From Bacillota bacterium (GTDB taxonomy: Bacteria > Bacillota > Clostridia > Lachnospirales > CAG-274), in the NCBI GenBank assembly GCA_017627115.1, contig JAGAHK010000096.1, forward strand, positions 1-7,038: 7,038 nucleotides of DNA. Direction: 5' to 3'. This document shows, in pieces, positions 1 through 7,008 of this stretch (positions within the stretch are counted from its first letter, which is position 1; each line of letters opens with the position of its first letter). Both the position numbers and the translations under genes were made by a program. A model generated the notes under the pieces. That model did not search any database and had not been told where the DNA came from. It was given only the letters and a program-made list of their open reading frames with translations.

Positions 1-967
1 AAAGGTCTTTATCGAGCTTGTTTACGGGAAAAGAAAGCTTTTCTATGCCCGCGCGCCTTGCCACAAGGTTTCCGAGACGTTTATTGAGCAGCCCGACAAA
101 GAAAGTCTCCATAGTCTGCTCTCCGAGTGCGTTTTTTCTGCCTTCAAGTATGTCATACACCTGATTGAGAGCATACTCATTCATAAGATCAAGCGAGATC
201 GCCAAATTTTTCTTAAACGGCATCTTTGCCGAAAGCTGAAAAATCGGCGGTCCCGAAAGACCATAATCGGTAAAAAGCACCTCGCCGTATTCGCTTGAAA
301 CAACAGTATCTTTTTGTATAAGCGTTGCAAGACCCTCTATTTTTATGCCCGAAAGACCTTTTATTGCCGCTGTTTCCGTTTTGACCTGTACAAGTGCAGG
401 CGAAAGCGGCGTTATTGTATGACCGAGTTTTTTTAGTATCTCAAATCCGCTGCCGTCCGAGCCGAGCGCAGGGTCGGCACAGCCGCCTGCCGCAAGAATG
501 ATGCGGTCTGCTCTCATCCTCTCGCCGTTTTCAAAAACCGCACGCAAGGCGCCTTTTTTCACGCTTATCTCAACAACTTTTTTCTGTGTTACAAACTCTA
601 TGCCAAGACCCTCGCAGTGCATTCTCAACGCATCAAGCACGGCTGAAGCCTGCAAAGAATAGGGATAGAGTTTTCCCTCCTGCTCCTCGCGCGGAAAAAC
701 ACCGATCGAATTAAAAAAGTTTACCGTGTCATCCACGGTAAACTCCTTTAAAGCGTTATTCACAAACGAGGGGTCATTCCCGTAATAATTCGCGGGAGAG
801 GTATTGATATTTGAAAAATTGCAGCGGCCGTTGCCCGTAGCAAGTATCTTTTTACCCACACGGTCAAGCCTTTCTATAACAATGACCCGTGTATCGGGAG
901 ACTGTCTTTTTGCGGCAGAAGCCGCCATAAGCCCCGATGCACCGCCGCCAATCACCATTATAACCAC
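1..967 (-). CDS. NAD(P)/FAD-dependent oxidoreductase of the HI0933/BaiN-like family, 3' end beyond the window
   Basis: Seen: an open frame of 322 codons runs from a GTG at 965-967 off the left edge with no stop. The start is GTG because GGAGG at 975-979 lies 7 bases before it, whereas the ATG at 956-958 would be 16 bases away. Residues 5-16 (VIGGGASGLMAA) form the Rossmann nucleotide-binding loop that holds FAD. Residues 39-53 contain the family signature GKKILATGNGRCNFSN (starting at G38). Residues 158-174 (GG..D...GSDGSG) and 228-241 (GEVLFTDYGLSGPP) match the later conserved blocks. Known: family members are about 400-420 residues, so roughly 80-100 residues are missing. The founding members are of uncertain function; BaiN itself has been linked to bile acid reduction, but that activity cannot be assumed here. 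Last gene seen in the operon, 14 bases after the second LCP gene. The family is secure; the substrate is unknown. Confidence 0.9.
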   Translation of the reverse strand, partial: MVIMVIGGGASGLMAASAAKRQSPDTRVIVIERLDRVGKKILATGNGRCNFSNINTSPANYYGNDPSFVNNALKEFTVDDTVNFFNSIGVFPREEQEGKLYPYSLQASAVLDALRMHCEGLGIEFVTQKKVVEISVKKGALRAVFENGERMRADRIILAAGGCADPALGSDGSGFEILKKLGHTITPLSPALVQVKTETAAIKGLSGIKIEGLATLIQKDTVVSSEYGEVLFTDYGLSGPPIFQLSAKMPFKKNLAISLDLMNEYALNQVYDILEGRKNALGEQTMETFFVGLLNKRLGNLVARRAGIEKLSFPVNKLDKDL

Positions 968-974
968 TTTAAAA

Positions 975-979
975 CCTCC
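975..979 (-). promoter_or_regulatory. Ribosome binding site that fixes the GTG start of the oxidoreductase
   Basis: GGAGG on the minus strand (CCTCC at 975-979 on the plus strand), 7 bases before GTG at 965-967. It sits in the 14-base gap after the TAA stop of the second LCP gene. This spacing argues for the GTG and against the downstream ATG at 956-958, and gives the Rossmann fold the usual short lead-in. Confidence 0.8.
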
Positions 980-981
980 GT

Positions 982-2871
982 TTATTCATCCTCGTCATCA
1001 TAATAGTAGTCGTCTTCATCCTCATCATCATCATACTCATAATCATCATCATAATCATAGTCATCATCTTCATCATAACTGTAATCATAATCATCTTCAT
1101 TATCATCATAATAGCTGTCATCTTCACTGTCATTGATAACCTGCGGCTGAGCATTTTCAAACTCGCTTGTAACAGCCTTGCCGCCCTTTTCAAGCGGTTC
1201 GTTTACACCAACTACCACAACAATATCATATTCGCCTGTTTTTGACGGATCGACAACTACATCGGCGCCGTTGTAGAGGAATTTGACAAGGTCAAGTCCG
1301 ATACCCTCACGGGAAGTATAGATAACGGATCTTTCGGGTTTGCCCTCGTTATATGTACCGACATGGGCAACACTGATATCCTTTGCATTAAGACGTGCCA
1401 TGACCTCACGCGCCATACCGTCCGTATATCCGCCGTTGAGTATCTCTATGCTCTTGTCATTGCTCTTTTCAAGGCCTTCCTCCGCCTTTTCCAGCTCTAT
1501 TTCTTCCTTGACTTCATCAAGCGGCTTTTTGAATACATCATATATCATCTGCTCCGCACCTGCTTCGTCAAGCACATATTCACCGTAAACATCGTTTGAC
1601 ATCCACGGGAGAGTATAGGTTTCGATATTGTTGATATCAAGGTTTTTGAATACGGACGCATAGCGCACCATATCGCTTATTTTGGCATCAGTAGTGACAT
1701 ATGTTTTAAAAATTGACATATATTCGGTAAGATTGCCCAGGATCTTATCCTTTGTCATGGTCTGTTCCATAAAAGCCTTTACAAAAGCCTGCTGAACTTT
1801 AAGACGGTCTATATCGCCGTTTGCATAGCCTCCGCCGTAATTGTCCTTCCTGAAACGCACAAGCATTTGCGCCTTTGCGCCGTCAAGCAGCTGCGGACCC
1901 TGTTTTAGATGGATATATAGGTTCTGTGTCGGGTCTTCATAATCCATATCCATAGGTACATCAAACTGTATGCCGCCCACAGAATCCACTATCTCGTTAA
2001 AGCCGTCAAAATTGACTTTTACATAATAATCGGGCTTTACATCAAACATATCGTCTATTTGCTTTAACAAAAGCTCAAAACCGTGGTTTTCACCGCCGTA
2101 ATGATGTATCTCATTCATCTTCATCATGTTTCTGCCCGGTTCCGGAAACTCCGAACGCATGATGCGGTAGCTCTCGTCACTGACCTCGACCATGATATCA
2201 CGCGGTATCGACACCAGCGTAAGCTTTTTGTTGACATTATCATAATTTGCAAGCACCATAGAGTCTGTACGCGGATACATATATGCGCCCGAATCGTCGT
2301 CATACTCCTTATCCACGGTAACAAGCAAGGCTATAGTTCTGTCGGGCACCTCGCCTACGGCTATATCCTTGGTCATATTTAAGATGTCCTTATTGGGGTC
2401 AAAATCCTGTATCCAGTCGCTGCCCGAATCAATGGATTTGTTATATTTCCATACCATAGCGCCAACAAGGAAGCAGGCATAAAGCACCATACAGGCAGCC
2501 GCAAAAGAAATGAGCCGTCTTAAAAAACCTTTTTTCTGCTTTTTAGGTCTGTATTCGCTGTCGTCATTTGCCTGAACGACTGCTACGGGCACTTGTTTGC
2601 CCTTTGGCGCGGACTTTTTGCGCTTGCTTTTTATCTTTATATTATCATTGGGCACGCTTTCAAGAAAACGCTCCGCTTCCATATGCGCCTCGGTCTGCGT
2701 TTCGGGCTTTTTGACCTTGTTCGCCTTTTTGACCTTGCGGCGCTGCTTGGCTTCACGCCTTGCGCGGCGGCTTTCCTGCACACTTTCCTCGAGATCCTGA
2801 TCATACATCGAAAAATCCGAAGTTTCTTCGTATTCGTAAAAATCATTCTCGTATTTATCGTTTTTGCTCAT
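982..2871 (-). CDS. LytR-CpsA-Psr (LCP) family cell-wall glycopolymer transferase with LytR_C domain and acidic Tyr-rich tail (second paralogue)
   Basis: Role (known for the family): a membrane-anchored phosphotransferase that moves polymers such as wall teichoic acid or capsular glycans from the undecaprenyl carrier to peptidoglycan on the outer face. Seen, 629 residues: a cytoplasmic N-terminus of about 118 residues rich in Arg/Lys and Glu; a basic stop (KKQKKGFLRR, 110-119) before one membrane segment at about 120-141; the LCP domain at about 173-370 with PRTDS (200-204), SIPRD (221-225), HYGG (257-260), DYYVKVNFDGF (281-291), IVDSVGG (294-300), RFRKD (339-343) and DIDRLKVQQ (353-361); a linker; LytR_C at about 473-560 (IEILNGGYTDGM); then an extracellular tail, 581-629, of 25 Asp, 8 Glu, 12 Tyr, 3 Ser and 1 Asn. 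R224, R339 and R341 fit the family's catalytic arginines. ATG start with GGAGG at 2880-2884, 8 bases upstream. It lies 15 bases after the larger paralogue. The polymer transferred cannot be told from sequence. Confidence 0.93.
   Translation of the reverse strand: MSKNDKYENDFYEYEETSDFSMYDQDLEESVQESRRARREAKQRRKVKKANKVKKPETQTEAHMEAERFLESVPNDNIKIKSKRKKSAPKGKQVPVAVVQANDDSEYRPKKQKKGFLRRLISFAAACMVLYACFLVGAMVWKYNKSIDSGSDWIQDFDPNKDILNMTKDIAVGEVPDRTIALLVTVDKEYDDDSGAYMYPRTDSMVLANYDNVNKKLTLVSIPRDIMVEVSDESYRIMRSEFPEPGRNMMKMNEIHHYGGENHGFELLLKQIDDMFDVKPDYYVKVNFDGFNEIVDSVGGIQFDVPMDMDYEDPTQNLYIHLKQGPQLLDGAKAQMLVRFRKDNYGGGYANGDIDRLKVQQAFVKAFMEQTMTKDKILGNLTEYMSIFKTYVTTDAKISDMVRYASVFKNLDINNIETYTLPWMSNDVYGEYVLDEAGAEQMIYDVFKKPLDEVKEEIELEKAEEGLEKSNDKSIEILNGGYTDGMAREVMARLNAKDISVAHVGTYNEGKPERSVIYTSREGIGLDLVKFLYNGADVVVDPSKTGEYDIVVVVGVNEPLEKGGKAVTSEFENAQPQVINDSEDDSYYDDNEDDYDYSYDEDDDYDYDDDYEYDDDEDEDDYYYDDEDE
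985..1131 (-). repeat. Low-complexity region coding for the Asp/Tyr/Glu-rich tail of the second LCP protein
   Basis: The minus strand is built almost only of GAT, GAC, GAG, GAA and TAT/TAC codons, seen on the plus strand as repeated atc/tca/ata triplets. It codes for residues 581-629: 33 of 49 are acidic, 12 are Tyr, and there is no basic or aliphatic residue. It is not a perfect tandem repeat; codons are mixed, so it is biased composition rather than a simple microsatellite. The frame stays open to a clean TAA at 982-984. Confidence 0.85.
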
Positions 2872-2886
2872 ATAAAGCTCCTCCGA

Positions 2887-5175
2887 TTAATTGACCGATT
2901 CCTCATAATAGTCATAATCGGCCTCGGGCTCAGGTTCGGGCTCGGGCTCGTCATAGCTTTCTTCGGGTTCGGAGTAATCGTTATTATCGTCGGTATCTTC
3001 GACGTATACTTCCTCATCTTCTTCATCGGACACTTTTTCGTCTTCAACGGCATCGTCATAATTGTCGGTATTATTGGAAGTATTGGAAGTATTGGAAGTA
3101 TTGGAAGTATCGTTGTCCTCATCCTCATCGTAATTGGTATCTTCGGTATCTGCAATATCTTCGTCTTCTTCGCTGTAGTCCTCTTCCTCGTTATCCTCGT
3201 CCTCATCGTCAAAGTCATAATCGGTGTAATCATAACTCTGCGTACTCGTCGGTGACTGCTGTGAATAGTCGCTGCCATCGCCTGTAATAAGGCTCAATGT
3301 GAACGGTATCTCACCGATATTCGCGCTTGAAGAGGACTGTACGGAAGACCTTGCAAGAGGTTCGTCAATACCTATAACTATAAGGATATCACAGTTGTTT
3401 GCAGTCGTTTGTGCTTCATCGACAATAACATTTGCCGTCTTGTCAAAGCACGCAGGCAGGTCAAGACCAATGCCTTCCCTCGATACAAATATCTGCGTTT
3501 CCGACTTTTTCTCACCCTCATATGTGCCTATTTCGGCAACGGGGATGCCTTTTTCGTTAAGTCTGTTCTGTATTTCGCTTGCCATACCGTTTGTATAGCC
3601 GCCGTTAAGTATCTTTATCGTCTTATCGGCGCTGCTCTCCACATCGGAATTTGCGGTATTCTGTGCAAGCTCTGCCGTTATTTCGTTTAGCGGACGCTTG
3701 AATATATTGTATACCATAGCCGCCGCTTCGCTGTCATTTACCTTATAGCCCGAAATGCCGTACATATAGGCAGGCTGACCCGGGAGAGTCTCGGTGATGA
3801 CATTGTTCATATCAATGCTTTTAAGCACCGTGGCATAACGCGCCATATCGTTTACGGTCGCATCCGTCTTTACATATTTGTTGAAAGCGTTGAGATAAGA
3901 GAATATATTTTTGAACACAGTGTCGCTTTTTGAGGCTTTAGCCATAAGTGCCTTTACAAAGGCCTGCTGAACAGCGATACGCTCGATATCACCGCCCGAG
4001 TAGCCGTTGCCGTAGTTGTCCTTGCGGTAGCGCACAAACTGCTGCGCCTTGTCGCCGTCAAGCACCTGCAAACCTTTTTTGATGTCGATATGCAGGTTCT
4101 GGTAGGGATCATCATATTTCATATCAATAGGCACATCAAATTCAACGCCGCCTATCGAGTCCACAATATAATTGAAGCCGTCAAAATTCACGCAAACGTA
4201 ATAATCGGGCTTAACACCGAACATACGCTCAATTTCGGTCTCAAGGTATTCGATGCCGTGATCTTTGCCGCCGTAATGATAGATAGCATTTATCTTCATC
4301 TGCTTTTTGCCGGGCTCGGGAAACTCGGAGCGCATCTTGGCAAACATTTCATCCGACACTTCAACAATGGTATCACGAGGTATGCTCATAAGCGAAAGGC
4401 GCTTGTTCACATTATCGTAATTTGCAAGCACGAGAGAGTCGGTACGCGGATACTGATATTCACCCGTTTCATCCGAATACTCCTTGTCAATGACCATCAT
4501 AAGCACCGTTGTACGGTCGGGCACCTTGCCGACCACTACCTCACCTGTTTTTTCGGCAACGGTCTTGATAACATTGCCCGGGGTGGGAGGTGTTGACGGG
4601 TCGCCGCCCTCACTGTAATTAATAATGATGAACGCCACAAGCAGTACGGCATAAATGCCGAGTATTGATGCAAGAATAGTAAAAAACTTTCTTTTGAGCG
4701 ACATCGGTTTTTTCTTTTTCTTCATATCTTTATTGTCACTGTTTTCGTTCGGTGCGGCAGTCTCCGCATTTTTTGTCACGACAGCGGCCGCACTGCCCTG
4801 CCCGTCCGTATCGCCGCCGTTTTCTTTGAGCTCATCAGCTTCATTGGTATCTTCGGTATATTCGTCAAAATCACCGTCCGGATCATCTTCTGTATCTTCG
4901 TCGGGGAATTCTTCGTTTTCGTCAATATCTTCATCAAAGTCATCATTGTACTTATCCGAAAAACTTTCTTTCTGTTCGGTCTCGGCATTTTCAAAGCTGC
5001 GTTTGGGACGCCCGCTTTTTATTTTTATCGTTTCTTCTTCCATATCCGCCGCATATGTATCGGCAAAACTTGCTTTTTTGCCCGATTTTTTTCTCATACG
5101 GCGTTTATTTGCCATCTCTTCGAGGTCGGCATCATATATGGAAAAATCATCGTTATCGTCGTATTCTTTACCCAT
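2887..5175 (-). CDS. LytR-CpsA-Psr (LCP) family cell-wall glycopolymer transferase with long acidic N- and C-terminal extensions (first paralogue)
   Basis: Same family role as its downstream neighbour: attachment of lipid-linked glycopolymers to peptidoglycan at the outer membrane face. Seen, 762 residues, far longer than the usual 300-500 of LCP proteins: a cytoplasmic part of about 160 residues with a basic stretch, an acidic block (76-115, e.g. DDFDEDIDENEEF) and a basic anchor (KKKKKPMSLKRK, 152-163); one membrane segment at about 164-186; the LCP domain at about 216-413 with PRTDS (243-247), SIPRD (264-268), HYGG (300-303), PDYYVCVNFDGF (323-334), IVDSIGG (337-343), RYRKD (382-386) and DIERIAVQQ (396-404); LytR_C at about 518-607 (IKILNGGYTNGM); then an extracellular tail, about 648-762, rich in Asp/Glu/Tyr with a TSN repeat (690-701) and a Glu-Pro run (743-751). 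ATG start with GGAGG at 5183-5187, 7 bases upstream; 17 bases after glnS. Family certain; the polymer and the role of the tails are unknown. Confidence 0.93.
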   Translation of the reverse strand: MGKEYDDNDDFSIYDADLEEMANKRRMRKKSGKKASFADTYAADMEEETIKIKSGRPKRSFENAETEQKESFSDKYNDDFDEDIDENEEFPDEDTEDDPDGDFDEYTEDTNEADELKENGGDTDGQGSAAAVVTKNAETAAPNENSDNKDMKKKKKPMSLKRKFFTILASILGIYAVLLVAFIIINYSEGGDPSTPPTPGNVIKTVAEKTGEVVVGKVPDRTTVLMMVIDKEYSDETGEYQYPRTDSLVLANYDNVNKRLSLMSIPRDTIVEVSDEMFAKMRSEFPEPGKKQMKINAIYHYGGKDHGIEYLETEIERMFGVKPDYYVCVNFDGFNYIVDSIGGVEFDVPIDMKYDDPYQNLHIDIKKGLQVLDGDKAQQFVRYRKDNYGNGYSGGDIERIAVQQAFVKALMAKASKSDTVFKNIFSYLNAFNKYVKTDATVNDMARYATVLKSIDMNNVITETLPGQPAYMYGISGYKVNDSEAAAMVYNIFKRPLNEITAELAQNTANSDVESSADKTIKILNGGYTNGMASEIQNRLNEKGIPVAEIGTYEGEKKSETQIFVSREGIGLDLPACFDKTANVIVDEAQTTANNCDILIVIGIDEPLARSSVQSSSSANIGEIPFTLSLITGDGSDYSQQSPTSTQSYDYTDYDFDDEDEDNEEEDYSEEDEDIADTEDTNYDEDEDNDTSNTSNTSNTSNNTDNYDDAVEDEKVSDEEDEEVYVEDTDDNNDYSEPEESYDEPEPEPEPEADYDYYEESVN
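2923..2949 (-). repeat. Glu-Pro dipeptide repeat in the tail of the first LCP protein
   Basis: Residues 743-751 read EPEPEPEPE, encoded by alternating GAG/GAA and CCC/CCT codons (plus strand ctcggg/ttcggg units). Glu-Pro runs make stiff extended chains and are common in surface or periplasmic spacer segments. It lies about 10 residues before the stop codon. Confidence 0.8.
3073..3108 (-). repeat. Perfect 9-base tandem repeat, four copies, coding for Thr-Ser-Asn units
   Basis: Plus-strand unit attggaagt occurs four times head to tail at 3073-3081, 3082-3090, 3091-3099 and 3100-3108 with no mismatch. On the coding strand each unit is ACTTCCAAT, giving residues 690-701 as (TSN)4, followed by N-T. 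A 9-base unit keeps the frame whatever the copy number. The perfect identity, including silent positions, points to recent slippage expansion. Confidence 0.95.
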
Positions 5176-5192
5176 TGAAAGTCCTCCGAAAA

Positions 5193-6854
5193 TTACTTGT
5201 TAGGCTTGAAACTGCTCTTTAAAGATACTATACGGTCAAACACGGGTGCTTCCTGTGTGTGATGTTTGCTGTCGGCAATGAAATAGCCGTTTCTGATGAA
5301 TTGGAAACGCTCGCCCTTTGCTGCTTTTGCAAGCTGCGGCTCGATATAAGCCTGCTTGACTTCAATAGAATTGGGGTTGAGTACAAGCTCGCCCTCCTCA
5401 TTCGGCAGAACAAGGCTCTCGTATAAGTTTACAGTTGCGGGCACAGCCGTTTTGCTGTCTACCCAATGTATAGTACCTTTTACCTTGCGTTCGGTAAAGT
5501 TCAGACCGCTGCGTGTTGTGGGGTCGTAAGTTGCGTGTACGGCGGTAACATTGCCGTCCGCATCCTTATCACAGCCCGTACAGGTCACGAAATATGCGCC
5601 TTTAAGTCTGACTTCCATACCCGGTGTAAGGCGGAAATACTTTTTCGGAGGTATTTCCTCAAAATCGCTTTTCTCTATCCAGAGTTCCTTTGAAAAAGTA
5701 ACTTTTCTCTTGCCAAGGGCTTCGTTTTCGGGATGATTTTCAACTTCAAGCTCCTCGGTCATATCCTCGGGGTAATTGTCGATTATAAGCTTAACGGGGT
5801 CAAGCACAGCCATAACAACATTTGTTTTGGGCTTCAGATCCTCACGTATGCAGTATTCAAGCTGTGCGGTATCTACCATAGAATTTGCCTTTGAAACGCC
5901 TATCATATCGCAGAAAGCACGGATGCTCTCGGGTGTGTAGCCCCTGCGGCGTATGCCCGAAAGAGTGATAAGGCGAGGATCGTCCCAGCCGTCTACCTGA
6001 TTTGTTTCAACAAGGTTTCTCAAAAAGCGCTTACCCATGATAGTGTTGGTAAGATTGAGTTTTGCAAACTCTATCTGACGGGGCTTTACTTCAAAATCAA
6101 GCTCGTTTACCACCCAGTCGTAAAGCGGACGGTGGTCCTCAAACTCCATTGTACATATAGAATGTGTAATGCCCTCTATAGCATCCTCAACGGGGTGCGC
6201 ATAGTCGTACATCGGATATATGCACCATTTATCGCCCGTTGCATGATGTGTCATATGCGCTATTCTGTAAATAACGGGGTCGCGCATATTGATATTCGGC
6301 GATGCCATATCTATTTTGGCGCGGAGAGTTTTTTCGCCGTCGGCAAACTCACCGTTTTTCATACGTTCAAATAAGTCAAGGTTTTCTTCTACACTTCTGT
6401 TGCGGTAAGGGCTTTCCTTGCCGGGTGTGCGCAGATCGCCGCGGGCTTCCCTTACCTCGTCCGCCGTCATATCACACACAAAAGCCTTGCCTTTTTTGAT
6501 AAGCTCAACGGCGTACTCGTACATTTTATCAAAATAGGAAGAAGCAAAGTAAAGTCTGTCCTCCCAGTCAAAACCAAGCCATTTTATATCGTTTTTGATG
6601 GACTCGACAAATTCCGTATCCTCTTTTGCGGGATTGGTATCGTCAAAGCGCAGGTTGCACTTGCCGCCGTATTCTTTTGCAAGCCCGAAATTAAGGCAGA
6701 TGCTTTTTGCATGGCCGATATGCAGATAGCCGTTCGGCTCGGGCGGAAAACGTGTCATAATATCCTGCGTATGTCCTTTAAGATCTTCATTGATAAAATT
6801 GTTGATAAAACTTCCCGTTGCTTTTACTCCGTTAAGTTCCGTATTGTTGTCCAT
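5193..6854 (-). CDS. glnS: Glutaminyl-tRNA synthetase (EC 6.1.1.18)
   Basis: Charges tRNA-Gln with glutamine in an ATP-dependent reaction in the cytoplasm. Seen, 553 residues, almost the length of the E. coli enzyme (554): [18 protein letters not shown] at 34-51 holds the class I HIGH motif (H45-H48); FDDTNP at 70-75; DPVIYRIAH at 192-200; [12 protein letters not shown] at 271-282 is the KMSKS-equivalent loop; WDDPR at 290-294 and [14 protein letters not shown] at 299-312 follow, as expected for GlnRS; the C-terminal half (about 345-553) is the beta-barrel anticodon-binding region. The PEPNG and WDDPR-plus-RRRGY pattern favours GlnRS over the related bacterial GluRS. ATG start with GGAGG at 6861-6865, 6 bases upstream. 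First gene of the block. Many Firmicutes make Gln-tRNA through GatCAB instead, so its presence is a lineage trait. Odd point: Gly where Ser is usual in the MSKR loop. Confidence 0.97.
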   Translation of the reverse strand: MDNNTELNGVKATGSFINNFINEDLKGHTQDIMTRFPPEPNGYLHIGHAKSICLNFGLAKEYGGKCNLRFDDTNPAKEDTEFVESIKNDIKWLGFDWEDRLYFASSYFDKMYEYAVELIKKGKAFVCDMTADEVREARGDLRTPGKESPYRNRSVEENLDLFERMKNGEFADGEKTLRAKIDMASPNINMRDPVIYRIAHMTHHATGDKWCIYPMYDYAHPVEDAIEGITHSICTMEFEDHRPLYDWVVNELDFEVKPRQIEFAKLNLTNTIMGKRFLRNLVETNQVDGWDDPRLITLSGIRRRGYTPESIRAFCDMIGVSKANSMVDTAQLEYCIREDLKPKTNVVMAVLDPVKLIIDNYPEDMTEELEVENHPENEALGKRKVTFSKELWIEKSDFEEIPPKKYFRLTPGMEVRLKGAYFVTCTGCDKDADGNVTAVHATYDPTTRSGLNFTERKVKGTIHWVDSKTAVPATVNLYESLVLPNEEGELVLNPNSIEVKQAYIEPQLAKAAKGERFQFIRNGYFIADSKHHTQEAPVFDRIVSLKSSFKPNK

Positions 6855-6872
6855 AGTGTTCCTCCGTGTTGT

Positions 6873-6902
6873 TTTATATAGAATAATTTTGATCTGTGGA
6901 AA
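6873..6902 (-). promoter_or_regulatory. Weak sigma-A-like promoter candidate for the glnS operon
   Basis: On the minus strand TTTCCA (6897-6902; four of six bases match TTGACA) is followed after 18 bases by TATAAA (6873-6878; five of six match TATAAT). A start site about 7 bases on would leave a leader of under 20 bases holding the CGGAGG ribosome site. This is the best pair I find in the AT-rich stretch, but such matches are common by chance and the real promoter may lie further upstream, outside the window. Confidence 0.3.
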
Positions 6903-6913
6903 CGCTGATTAAA

Positions 6914-6949
6914 TTCAAAAAAACAAAAATAATTTTAGCCGATGGCGGC
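6914..6949 (-). terminator. Possible weak rho-independent terminator of a gene to the right of the window
   Basis: On the minus strand GCCG-CCAT-CGGC (6949-6938) is a 4-base, all-GC stem with a 4-base loop, followed by TAAAATTATTTTTG and a further T run. The tract is right for a terminator but the stem is short, so confidence is low. If real, it would separate the glnS block from an upstream leftward gene. Confidence 0.25.
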
Positions 6950-6989
6950 GCATTTGTAGGCGACCATGCTAATGTGAAGCTATCGCCGA

Positions 6990-7008
6990 TACGCGCGACA
7001 AGCGCGTA
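6990..7008. repeat. Perfect inverted repeat (stem-loop) upstream of glnS
   Basis: TACGCGC (6990-6996) and GCGCGTA (7002-7008) are exact inverse complements around the 5-base loop GACAA. The stem has five GC pairs. No T run follows on either strand, so it does not look like a terminator; it could be part of a dispersed intergenic repeat or of a folded RNA. Confidence 0.7.

Noticed and set aside
804..1136. Plus-strand open frame with a His/Asn-rich end
   Set aside because: Antisense of the oxidoreductase start and of the Asp/Tyr codon run; the His richness comes from the atc/cat triplet bias.
969..1193. Met-rich minus-strand frame overlapping the LCP tail
   Set aside because: A shifted reading of the gat/gac-rich tail codons; the true frame continues from the LytR_C domain to a clean stop.
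2593..3255. Plus-strand open frame of 220 codons that would give a very hydrophobic protein with IGS repeats
   Set aside because: It is the antisense of the acidic tail of the first LCP protein and the start of the second; complements of Asp/Glu codons read as Ile/Val/Leu/Phe. No ribosome binding site is evident, and the minus strand holds conserved domains.
4655..5203. Plus-strand open frame of 182 codons, Ser-rich
   Set aside because: Antisense to the N-terminus of the first LCP protein; Ser richness mirrors Glu/Asp codons, and no start signal is seen.
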